Shown: piece after piece, positions 1 to 6,058 of the stretch
Layout of the letters: the number at the start of each line of letters is the position of its first letter
How positions within the stretch are numbered: the first letter of the stretch is position 1
From: an uncultured Campylobacter sp.
GTDB lineage: Bacteria; Campylobacterota; Campylobacteria; Campylobacterales; Campylobacteraceae
Direction: 5' to 3'
NCBI RefSeq assembly: GCF_938018035.1
Contig: NZ_CALIJF010000031.1
Span: forward strand, 1 to 8,409
DNA: 8,409 bases
Notes under the pieces: generated by a model
Told to the model about the DNA's origin: nothing
What the model saw: only the letters and a program-made list of their open reading frames with translations
Database searches by the model: none
Translations under genes and position numbers: made by a program

Positions 1-338
1 GAATTTTTTACTTCGCGCACGCCCAGCCCAGCCTATACATCGCGAGTGCAGATTGGATGCCGCGAAATTTGGAGCGCAGACTGGAGTTGATGAGCCCGAT
101 CTACAACGAAAATCTGCAAAACAAGCTCAAAGAAATTTTAAAACTTCAGCTAAGCGACAACGAGCTTGCGTTCGAGCTGCAAAGCAGCGGCGAGTACCGA
201 AAGATCGCGCCGAAAAAGGGCGAAGAGAAAATCGACGATCAGGAATTTTTAGAAATTTATTTCAATAAAATTTATAAAAATATCCGCAAACACGACGAAA
301 GCGGCACGGCGCTAACCAAGCTTTTGAAGGAGAGCTAG
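1..338 (+). CDS. ppk1: Polyphosphate kinase 1, C-terminal part (5' end outside window)
   Basis: PPK1 makes inorganic polyphosphate from ATP, reversibly, through a phosphohistidine intermediate. About 111 C-terminal residues are visible, read from base 3 to a TAG stop at 336-338. The hallmark is near the start of the fragment: YIASADWMPRNLERRLEL at about bases 36-89, which is the PPK1 C2-domain signature (SADWMPRNL.RR.EL..PI). After it comes a charged helical tail with many Lys and Glu, typical of the PPK1 end. The catalytic histidines lie upstream of the window. The ATG at base 57 is internal to the conserved motif and is not a start. The stop codon sits inside a 12-bp palindrome, CTAGACGTCTAG (335-346). 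Family identity is secure; the assignment of PPK1 rather than PPK2 rests on this motif. Confidence 0.95.
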   Translation, partial: IFYFAHAQPSLYIASADWMPRNLERRLELMSPIYNENLQNKLKEILKLQLSDNELAFELQSSGEYRKIAPKKGEEKIDDQEFLEIYFNKIYKNIRKHDESGTALTKLLKES

Positions 339-361
339 ACGTCTAGAAATTTTGCGTCGTT

Positions 362-385
362 TGGGCTAGCTATGCGCTAAGCCCA
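362..385. terminator. Stem-loop downstream of ppk1, possible weak terminator
   Basis: TGGGCTAGC (362-370) pairs with GCTAAGCCCA (376-385), giving a nine-pair stem with one bulged A and a five-base loop. It begins 24 bases after the ppk1 stop. No T-run follows on either strand, so it is not a canonical intrinsic terminator. It could protect the mRNA 3' end or be chance. The pairing is seen directly; the function is inference. Confidence 0.25.
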
Positions 386-472
386 CGCGCAGACCGAGAT
401 CATAAAATATTAAATGCAGAATTTTGCGCCGTGAATGCGCAAGTAGATTTACAGAAATTTCAAAGGGATTAA

Positions 473-1501
473 ATGAAAAGATATCTTTATCTAGCCGTTA
501 TAGCTATGTTTTGCATGGGCGGAGTCTTTGAAGACGCGGATAAGCTCTATGAGGACGGCGATTATTCTAAAGCGATAAAAATATGGCAGCGCAGCTGCGA
601 CGGCGGAGATACGCGAAGCTGCTATAGGCTCGGGGGTTTATATAAATTCGGCATCAACACCACGCAGAGCTATCAAAAGGCAGCGGAGGTTTATAAAAAA
701 GCTTGCGACGGCGGGGATATGACCGGCTGCTATGAGCTTGCAGGACTATACTTCGAAGGCTATGGCGTTAGACAAGATTATCAAAAGGCGGCGAGCCTGC
801 ATCAAAAGGCTTGCGACGGCGGCAATATGCTTTCGTGCAATTTGCTTGCAATTTTATACGAATCCGGTATCGGCGCCCCAAGAGATAAGCACAAAGCTAT
901 GGTTTTGCGTCAAATGATTTGCGATAACGGTGATGCAGATATGTGCAATAACCTTGCATATTTATATAAAAACGGCGACAAGGTCAGACAGGACTTACAA
1001 AAGGCGGAGATTCTATATAAAAAAGCGGCTGTTTTGTACCAAAAGAAAGCTCAAATAAATCAAAAAAAATGCGATGAGGGCGACGACTTATATGAGTGCC
1101 AGCGCTTAGCGGATCTATATATAGACGGCAGGGGCGTAGAGAAGGATTTCAAAAAGGCTGCGGATTTATACCAGAAGGCTTGTGACGGCGGCAGGGCGGC
1201 GGCGTGCTTGATTCTGGGAGACTTATACAAAGAAGGCAATTACCAAAAAGCGGTAAGCCTATATCAAAGCGGGCTAAATTTGCTTAAAAATACTTGCGAG
1301 AGCGGGGATGCGGACTCGTGTAGTTATCTCGGGGATTTATACAAAAATGGATGGCATATTAAGCAAGATAGATCCTTAGCAAAAGAATTTTACGGGAAAG
1401 CATGCGATTTAGCAGAGCAGATCGGCTGCGACGAATACAAGCAATTAAACGAAGCAGAACCCATCGATGATAAGCACGGCATCGCACCGAGTGCGCCTTA
1501 A
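473..1501 (+). CDS. Secreted Sel1-like repeat protein, Hcp-type with eight cysteine pairs
   Basis: The 342-residue product starts with Lys-Arg followed by a hydrophobic stretch (about residues 4-18), as in a Sec signal peptide. No proper lipobox surrounds Cys14. The rest is a chain of Sel1-like (TPR-related) helical repeats. Cysteine pairs fall at 42/50, 78/86, 114/122, 150/158, 200/209, 237/245, 275/283 and 311/319. The i/i+8 spacing and 36-residue period match Helicobacter Hcp proteins, where each pair forms a disulfide within a repeat. Export to the oxidising periplasm or beyond is therefore expected. Hcp relatives bind proteins or penicillins; no specific activity can be read here. The start is fixed by AAAGGG at 462-467, five bases before the ATG. 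The period breaks between residues 158 and 200, where about 14 residues are inserted. Two 14-base identical blocks at 701-714 and 809-822 lie exactly 108 bases apart, showing the repeat history. The gene appears monocistronic. Confidence 0.93.
   Translation: MKRYLYLAVIAMFCMGGVFEDADKLYEDGDYSKAIKIWQRSCDGGDTRSCYRLGGLYKFGINTTQSYQKAAEVYKKACDGGDMTGCYELAGLYFEGYGVRQDYQKAASLHQKACDGGNMLSCNLLAILYESGIGAPRDKHKAMVLRQMICDNGDADMCNNLAYLYKNGDKVRQDLQKAEILYKKAAVLYQKKAQINQKKCDEGDDLYECQRLADLYIDGRGVEKDFKKAADLYQKACDGGRAAACLILGDLYKEGNYQKAVSLYQSGLNLLKNTCESGDADSCSYLGDLYKNGWHIKQDRSLAKEFYGKACDLAEQIGCDEYKQLNEAEPIDDKHGIAPSAP
593..1430 (+). repeat. Sel1-like repeat array within the coding region
   Basis: The repeats are marked by CDGG/CDNG/CDEG/CESG-type cysteine pairs with LG.LY.(D/E/K)G helices and (Q/K)KA..LY.KAC blocks. 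The first four units are spaced exactly 36 residues (108 bases) apart, measured by cysteines 42, 78, 114 and 150. Later units are spaced 50, 37, 38 and 36 residues. The block GCTTGCGACGGCGG at 701-714 recurs at 809-822. Confidence 0.85.
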
Positions 1502-1515
1502 TCCGTGAAGCTTGC

Positions 1516-1771
1516 ATGCTTTTGCGCAAGCAAGGCTACGCAATCAGCGAGCTATCAAATTTTTTAGAATTTTAAAATTCTAAATTTTATAAATTATCTT
1601 AGGCGCAGCTTCGTAGAAATACTAGTCTGCCACGATGCCAGCTATATACTACGCGTAGATAAAATTCCACTCACTTATGATAAAATTTTAAAATTTCTGA
1701 AGTTAAATTTTCAAATTTACTCGCTGTCTCATCGCATGCATTTAATAAAAATACTTTCAAATTTAAAGTAA
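1516..1771 (+). pseudogene. Possible decayed coding remnant (unidentified)
   Basis: Two partial frames look more coding-like than the surrounding DNA. The first runs from ATG 1516 to TAA 1573-1575 and reads MLLRKQGYAISELSNFLEF. The second, in another frame, is open for 67 codons from 1568 to a TAA at 1769-1771 without any start codon before an internal ATG at 1736; it includes EILVCHDASYILRVDKIPL. The two overlap at the 22-bp palindrome, as if a frameshift or small rearrangement joined them. I do not recognise a family. Chance openness in AT-rich DNA is a serious alternative. Confidence 0.2.
1563..1584. terminator. AT-rich 22-bp palindrome, probable terminator of the Sel1-repeat gene
   Basis: Bases 1563-1584 form a perfect 22-base palindrome with core AGAATTTTAAAATTCT (1566-1581). 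As RNA it gives a nine-pair stem with a four-base loop, followed by UUUUAU. It starts 62 bases after the stop at 1501. Its stem is weak (only two G-C pairs), so termination may be partial. The symmetry would allow it to work in both directions. Confidence 0.4.
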
Positions 1772-1860
1772 AAATTTGTAATTTTAAAAAATGTAAATTT
1801 AAGAGATAAAGGCGTAAACCTGGGAATTCTTTAAATTTAATTAAGTTCTATAACTATAAA

Positions 1861-1875
1861 TGATAAATAAAATTC
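1861..1875. promoter_or_regulatory. Candidate Fur-like operator, distal
   Basis: TGATAAATAAAATTC matches the generic 7-1-7 Fur box TGATAATNATTATCA at 9 of 14 scored positions by eye. It lies about 90 bases upstream of a TonB-dependent receptor gene, where iron regulation is expected. The match is modest and the DNA is AT-rich, so chance similarity is possible. Confidence 0.25.
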
Positions 1876-1901
1876 TTTTTAATTTAAATTTAAAGAATTT
1901 T
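1869..1901. repeat. Inverted repeat upstream of the receptor gene
   Basis: AAAATTCTTT (1869-1878) and AAAGAATTTT (1892-1901) are perfect 10-base reverse complements with a 13-base spacer that itself contains the palindrome AATTTAAATT (1881-1890). It sits just upstream of the candidate -10 box, so it could be a regulator site. It could also simply reflect the local AT-rich word use. Confidence 0.4.
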
Positions 1902-1908
1902 TCACTAA

Positions 1909-1914
1909 TATACT
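1909..1914 (+). promoter_or_regulatory. Candidate -10 box of the receptor gene
   Basis: TATACT lies in a suitable place, 50 bases before the ATG, and is followed by an uninterrupted run of eight T (1917-1924) around the expected transcription start. Campylobacter promoters usually lack a clear -35 element, and none is seen here. This is one of several possible -10-like hexamers in the region. Confidence 0.3.
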
Positions 1915-1935
1915 GCTTTTTTTTAATAACGCCTA

Positions 1936-1950
1936 TGAGAAATAGTATTA
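1936..1950. promoter_or_regulatory. Candidate Fur-like operator, proximal
   Basis: TGAGAAATAGTATTA matches TGATAATNATTATCA at 10 of 14 scored positions by eye. It ends just before the ribosome site (AAAAGGA, 1952-1958). Occupancy here would block transcription in the leader. It is supported mainly by position ahead of an iron- or heme-receptor gene. Confidence 0.3.
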
Positions 1951-1963
1951 TAAAAGGATCAAA

Positions 1964-4954
1964 ATGAGCTTATTTAGGTTTTTTATTGCAGCGGGGGGAG
2001 CGCTTTGTTTATGCGCGGCCACTTTAGCTGCACAGGATGATAGCGAAGGTGGCTCCCAAAATTTGGGGCAGATCAATGTTACGGGAAATGTAGAAAGCGA
2101 CCCGCTTACCAAAAAAGTCGGCGAAACGAAAAAGAGCGCCAAGCAACTCGCCAAAGAGCAAGTTAGCGATAGTAGAGATATGGTTCGTCACGAAACCGGC
2201 GTTTCAGTTGTCGAAAGCGGAAGATTCGGTGCTAGTGGCTACTCGATCCGCGGAGTAGATGAAAACCGCGTAGATATAAGCATAGATGGACTTCGCCAAG
2301 CAGAAACATTAAGCTCGCAAGGTTTTAAAGATCTATTTGAAGGATATGGAAACTTTAATAACACTAGAAACGGCGTTGAGGTTGAAAACGTAAGACAGGT
2401 AGATATCACTAAAGGTGCAGATTCGGTAAAAAGAGGCTCGGGCGCGCTAGGTGGCTCAGTAGCGTTTGAGACAAAGGATGCGAGAGATTATCTAACGGAG
2501 AAGGATTGGTATTACGGATTTAAGCGCGGGTATCAAAGTGCGGATAGACAAAACTGGCAAAGCCACGCAGCTGCAGTTCGGTTTAAGTGGTTTGATCTTT
2601 TGGCTATTCACACCGATAGAGAAGGACATGAACTAAAAAACTGGGGATATAAAAAATATGATCCTACTGTTATAAGAAAAGTTAGAGAAAAACCCGATCC
2701 TTATAGAATTTACAAAAAAAGCACATTGGTAAAATTTGGCTTTCAGCCTACCGATACCGATAGATTTAGCTTAGGATACGATAAGTCTAATATAAAATCA
2801 GAGGGAATAGACTGGTCGAATCAATTTGCTCTTTATAATACGCAAACTCCTTGGGGTGCTCTAACTAATGACATACGACATACCAACGATAGAAGCGAAA
2901 GAAAAAACTATTCGTTCACTTACGAAAATTTCGACGAAACGCCTTTGTGGGATAGCTTAAAATTTAGCTATAACAAGCAACATATTAAGTTAAAAGCGAG
3001 AACGGATGAGTATTGCGAGGGTGATAACTGCGCGGGAAATTCAAATCCGTCCGGTCTTCATATAAATGAAGACGGAAAAATGGTAGATAAATATGGAGGG
3101 GAAGTAAAGACATGGCTAAAGTGGGGATTTATGCCTACGTTAGTAGATAGTCAGTTTGATTTTTCAGATCCGGATAATCCAAAAAACGAATCCCATATAT
3201 TAGATATGGATGCATATAGCAGTTATAAACCTAATGATGATGCCTATATCAATTGTGATGAATATGATTGCTCTAAAGGTATGACTCTTTTTGATACAAA
3301 TAGCGGTACATATAAAACATATTCAATAAATAAAGTAACTACGCCTTATAGCAAAGGTAATTACGGTAAATTATCGCCCGTCGGTTCGGATCAAGTACTT
3401 TTACCTAGTGAAAATGGATACGTAGAAAATAACTGGAAGGATAGAGATTTAAACACCAATACTAAGCAGTTTAATCTTGATCTTACAAAAGACTTTCATA
3501 TAAAAAGTACAGAACACTCTTTAAGTTATGGAGGGCTTTATAGTAAAAGCGATAAAAGTATGGTAAATAGGGCGGGTTACTCTCCTCAAAATAAACAATG
3601 GTGGGCTAAATATTTTACTGGAGTTAGAAATACTAATCCTAAGTTTCCCATATTAGGCACTTGGTATCCAGATAAATGCCAATCATATACCAATGCCTCT
3701 GCCTATAATAACGCTTGCGGTCACGAAGATGATCCTTTTAGCTTCCTTATTCCGGTTGAAACCAAAACCGGAGCGCTTTATGTGGGAGATGACTTTCGTA
3801 TAAACGATGTTTTAGCCTTTGATCTTAATTATAGGTATGATAAGGTTAAACACAATCCATCATATACCCCAGGCGTTACGCCAAAAATTCCAACTGATCT
3901 ATTTATCGGAATGTTTGTTCCTTATACTCCACTTCCCGGTACGCCGTCTAGTGATGAGATAAAGGCGCATAAGAATGCAAATGCAAAAGCCAACGCCGTA
4001 TATTTAGCTTCTCAGAAGAGAAAATATTCGGCAAATTCATATTCTTTATCTACAAGCATCGATCCACTTGATTTTTTCAGGCTTCAGCTTAAATACGCAA
4101 ACGGATTTAGGGCGCCTACTTCGGATGAAATTTACTTCACTTTCCAGCACCGTGATTTTTCGATATATCCGAATTTGGATTTGAAAAAAGAAACGGCAAA
4201 GACTAAAGAGATTGCCTTTACGCTTCATAATTCTCCAAGCTTCGTTACATTGAATTTATTCCAAACGGATTATAGGAATTTTATAGATTTACAATATAAG
4301 GGGGAATTCCAGCTTCCTTACGGAAACGGCGGAAGTACAATGCCTACTTCTGTGTATCAAAACGTAAATCGTCCGAAAGCGAGGGTTAGAGGAATAGAGA
4401 TCGAATCGAAGCTATTTTTGGATCAAATTTGGCAGCCTCTACAGGGCTTTCATATAGGATATAAGCTAAGTATTCAAAAAGGCAGAATGGATATAGGTCA
4501 CGGCAAAACCGATACTCCGATGAATGCGATCCAGCCTAGAACGGCGGTTTATAGCGTAAGCTACCAAAGCCCAGGCGATAAATTCGGCGCAGATCTATTT
4601 GTAACTGCGGTAGCTGCAAAAAAAGGAGACGACACCTATAATATGTATTGGTATGAGCAAGCGCGAAGCGGCAAAATCGTAAACGGCAAACCTGTAAGCA
4701 ATAGCGAAGTGGAATGGAGAAGCGGCGGATATACCACGATAGACTTCGTAACATATGTAAAGCCGATCAAATATCTAACTCTTCGTGCAGGCGTATATAA
4801 TATAACCGATCGCAAATATATCACTTGGGAAAGCGCCAGATCAATAAGGCCTTTTGGAACTAGCAATCTGATAGATCAAGAAACAGGGCTTGGCATCAAC
4901 CGCTTTTACTCGCCGGGTAGGAACTATAAACTGACATGGGAGTTTCAGTTTTAA
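1964..4954 (+). CDS. TonB-dependent outer-membrane receptor, hemoglobin/transferrin/lactoferrin family
   Basis: This 996-residue protein should take iron or heme from a host protein and import it across the outer membrane using TonB energy. A signal peptide ends near residues 22-23 (ATLAAQD). A TonB-box-like LGQINVTG follows at 34-41. The plug spans about 55-175 and carries the family signatures SGYSIRGVDENRV (91-103), NTRNGVEVENVRQVDITKGA (133-152) and GSGALGGSVAFETKD (158-172). A large beta-barrel ends in the C-terminal Phe (TWEFQF) with FYSPGRNYKL before it. In the barrel, GFRAPTSDE (714-722), His729 and YPNL (735-738) resemble the FRAP...His...NPNL signature of heme/hemoglobin receptors. 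Length is like HpuB/HgbA-class receptors. Cysteine pairs 351/356, 431/436 and 572/585 lie in predicted long loops. Ribosome site AAAAGGA (1952-1958) fixes the start. No partner lipoprotein, TonB/ExbBD or heme-use gene is adjacent. Substrate (hemoglobin, transferrin or lactoferrin) cannot be settled from sequence. Confidence 0.94.
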   Translation: MSLFRFFIAAGGALCLCAATLAAQDDSEGGSQNLGQINVTGNVESDPLTKKVGETKKSAKQLAKEQVSDSRDMVRHETGVSVVESGRFGASGYSIRGVDENRVDISIDGLRQAETLSSQGFKDLFEGYGNFNNTRNGVEVENVRQVDITKGADSVKRGSGALGGSVAFETKDARDYLTEKDWYYGFKRGYQSADRQNWQSHAAAVRFKWFDLLAIHTDREGHELKNWGYKKYDPTVIRKVREKPDPYRIYKKSTLVKFGFQPTDTDRFSLGYDKSNIKSEGIDWSNQFALYNTQTPWGALTNDIRHTNDRSERKNYSFTYENFDETPLWDSLKFSYNKQHIKLKARTDEYCEGDNCAGNSNPSGLHINEDGKMVDKYGGEVKTWLKWGFMPTLVDSQFDFSDPDNPKNESHILDMDAYSSYKPNDDAYINCDEYDCSKGMTLFDTNSGTYKTYSINKVTTPYSKGNYGKLSPVGSDQVLLPSENGYVENNWKDRDLNTNTKQFNLDLTKDFHIKSTEHSLSYGGLYSKSDKSMVNRAGYSPQNKQWWAKYFTGVRNTNPKFPILGTWYPDKCQSYTNASAYNNACGHEDDPFSFLIPVETKTGALYVGDDFRINDVLAFDLNYRYDKVKHNPSYTPGVTPKIPTDLFIGMFVPYTPLPGTPSSDEIKAHKNANAKANAVYLASQKRKYSANSYSLSTSIDPLDFFRLQLKYANGFRAPTSDEIYFTFQHRDFSIYPNLDLKKETAKTKEIAFTLHNSPSFVTLNLFQTDYRNFIDLQYKGEFQLPYGNGGSTMPTSVYQNVNRPKARVRGIEIESKLFLDQIWQPLQGFHIGYKLSIQKGRMDIGHGKTDTPMNAIQPRTAVYSVSYQSPGDKFGADLFVTAVAAKKGDDTYNMYWYEQARSGKIVNGKPVSNSEVEWRSGGYTTIDFVTYVKPIKYLTLRAGVYNITDRKYITWESARSIRPFGTSNLIDQETGLGINRFYSPGRNYKLTWEFQF

Positions 4955-4972
4955 AATTTAATCAGGTGTTTG

Positions 4973-5068
4973 ATGTCTTATAAAACGAAAGCCTTTGGAA
5001 TCAAAATTTATAGATTTATTACTAAATTTAAAAAGGATGACGATAGTAAATCATTTGGTATCATTTAG
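4973..5068 (+). CDS. Very small ORF (31 aa) directly after the receptor, unidentified
   Basis: An ATG at 4973 opens a 31-codon frame beginning MSYKTKAFGIKIYRF and ending SFGII at a TAG (5066-5068). AGG at 4964-4966 gives a plausible ribosome site six bases before the ATG, and the gap from the receptor stop is 18 bases, so translation from the same mRNA is possible. The peptide is lysine-rich with aromatic residues. Its first half faintly recalls the N-terminal helix of four-helix-bundle (TIGR02436-type) proteins, so it might be a truncated remnant, but that is a weak impression. No other support exists. Confidence 0.25.
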   Translation: MSYKTKAFGIKIYRFITKFKKDDDSKSFGII

Positions 5069-5309
5069 ATTTCCGAATTTTATGTAGCGTGTAAATTTCA
5101 AATTTTACGTGGCGCAGCAACTCAAACAAAGGCTTCTTTCTGTGATGACATTGGCTTTGTAATTTTGCAATGATGTTTGCGATCTCTTTCAAAATCAAGA
5201 TAGCGAATTTTGAAATTTTAACCGCGGTCTCTATGAAGCCTTTTGGCTCGCGGAATTTCTCTACTGTTAGCTTGTAGAGCTCCGATCCTCGTCGCACCAT
5301 TTCACGCAA
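5061..5309 (-). CDS. Small hypothetical protein (82 aa), uncertain
   Basis: The frame starts at a TTG (5307-5309), with an ATG three codons later at 5298-5300, and stops at TGA (5061-5063). No good ribosome site precedes either start. The product is basic, with a mixed hydrophobic/charged helix (AVKISKFAILILKEIANII) and a Lys/Arg-rich tail. Codon choice looks like that of the neighbouring genes, which is the main reason for listing it. It overlaps the 31-codon plus-strand ORF tail-to-tail by eight bases, so at most one may be real. I do not recognise a family; a gene remnant is as likely as an active gene. Confidence 0.3.
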   Translation of the reverse strand: MREMVRRGSELYKLTVEKFREPKGFIETAVKISKFAILILKEIANIIAKLQSQCHHRKKPLFELLRHVKFEIYTLHKIRKSK

Positions 5310-5464
5310 TGTAGTTTTAAAAATCTTTATTTAAATAACCCAAGACTGCTTAGCTTAACCGCCGAAAAACAAGCGAAAAAACCAAGCGCAGACTTCAGGT
5401 AAAATTTGCGCGGAATTTAAAATATTTTAAAATTTGTAAATTTGTGAAATTAAAATTTAAAGAT

Positions 5465-5495
5465 AAATTTTGACCGAACGGATCGGTCAAAATTT
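5465..5495 (-). terminator. Perfect 13-bp hairpin, probable terminator of the ppa operon
   Basis: AAATTTTGACCGA (5465-5477) and TCGGTCAAAATTT (5483-5495) are exact reverse complements around a five-base loop (ACGGA). The structure starts 35 bases beyond the ppa stop in the direction of ppa transcription. The A-tract/T-tract flanks at the base of the stem supply U-rich RNA on either strand, so it could also stop transcription coming from the receptor side. Confidence 0.65.
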
Positions 5496-5530
5496 GATTA
5501 AATTTTAGCGCTAAGCGCGCAAAAAGGGGA

Positions 5531-6049
5531 TTATTTATAAGCCTTAATCGCTTTGTCTAGGATTTTCTCCGCCTCAGCGGCGCTTGCAAAATCCTTTACT
5601 TTGACCCATTTATTCGGCTCTAAAAGCTTGTAGGTTTCGAAGAAATTTTTGATCTTATCCAGCGTAGCTTTAGGCAGATCGGTGACCCCTTTGATGCCGT
5701 CATATCGCGGATCGATCTTGCTAACCGGCACGGCAAGCAGCTTCTCGTCCATGCCGCTTTCGTCCTCCATCATCAAAACGCCGATTAGACGGCACGGGAT
5801 CACGCTGCCTGCGGCAAGCGGGTATTCGTTTAGCACCAAAACATCCGCAGGATCGCCGTCGTCGGCCAAAGTATTGGGCACGAAGCCGTAGTTTGCGGGG
5901 TAAAACATCGCGCCGTATAGTACGCGATCTACGCAGAGCGCGCCGCTTGCTTTGTCGATCTCGTATTTGATATTCGAGCCGTAAGGGATCTCGATTACCG
6001 CGTTGATTTTATCGGGGTTTGAGCCCACTTTTATCTTTGAAAGATCCAT
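5531..6049 (-). CDS. ppa: Inorganic pyrophosphatase (family I, cytoplasmic)
   Basis: This enzyme hydrolyses pyrophosphate to two phosphates with Mg2+ and so pulls forward biosynthetic reactions, including tRNA charging. The 172 residues match the bacterial family I length (E. coli about 176). Active-site landmarks are all present: KYEIDK with Lys28 and Glu30, DRV with Arg42, NYGFVP with Tyr54, the metal-binding DDGDPADVLVL with Asp64/66/69, Asp101 in DEKLLAVP, and Tyr140-Lys141. Alanine instead of the usual hydrophobic residue in DGDPAD is, as far as I recall, a common variant. The ATG (6047-6049) is preceded by AAAGGAA, which overlaps the stop codon of the upstream YgiW-family gene. Only nine bases separate the two genes, so they are cotranscribed and perhaps translationally coupled. 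Confidence 0.97.
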   Translation of the reverse strand: MDLSKIKVGSNPDKINAVIEIPYGSNIKYEIDKASGALCVDRVLYGAMFYPANYGFVPNTLADDGDPADVLVLNEYPLAAGSVIPCRLIGVLMMEDESGMDEKLLAVPVSKIDPRYDGIKGVTDLPKATLDKIKNFFETYKLLEPNKWVKVKDFASAAEAEKILDKAIKAYK

Positions 6050-6058
6050 AGTTTTCCT

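Larger units (their letters stand above)
1502..1963. other. 462-base gap between the Sel1-repeat gene and the receptor gene
   Basis: The region is strongly AT-rich with repeated AAATTT words and has no convincing intact gene. Just after the Sel1-repeat stop, GCTTGC (1510-1515) could pair with GCAAGC (1526-1531). A 22-bp palindrome follows at 1563-1584. Two possible remnants of coding sequence lie at 1516-1575 and 1568-1771. A 10-bp palindrome, CTACGCGTAG, lies at 1649-1658. The last 100 bases carry the likely promoter and operator of the receptor gene, listed separately. Confidence 0.7.
4955..5530. other. 576-base gap between the receptor gene and ppa
   Basis: The region separates genes that converge on it from both sides. 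It contains a 31-codon plus-strand ORF just after the receptor, an 82-codon minus-strand ORF, a TTATTTAAATAA palindrome (5327-5338), a perfect hairpin at 5465-5495 and a TTAGCGCTAA palindrome (5505-5514). No obvious terminator follows the receptor gene directly. Nothing here is identifiable by family. Confidence 0.6.

Noticed and set aside
53..268. 71-codon plus-strand ORF in another frame over the ppk1 end
   Set aside because: It overlaps the frame that carries the PPK1 signature and its product is low-complexity and basic, so it is a shadow.
473..530. Lipoprotein signal at Cys14 of the Sel1-repeat protein
   Set aside because: The residues before the cysteine (AMF) do not fit a lipobox because of Phe at -1; a normal Sec signal is more likely.
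1740..1910. Clustered AAATTT/TTTAAA words as a CRISPR or iteron array
   Set aside because: The words are irregularly spaced, have no constant unit or spacers, and recur in every gap of this window, so they reflect genome-wide word use.
1993..1998. G6 run in the receptor signal-peptide codons as a phase-variation switch
   Set aside because: Six G are short compared with the usual eight or more in Campylobacter switches, and the frame is intact; kept only as a note.
5037..5087. 16-codon frame after AAAAAGG near the start of the gap
   Set aside because: The AGG touches the ATG, which leaves no spacer for a ribosome site, and the peptide is too short to judge.
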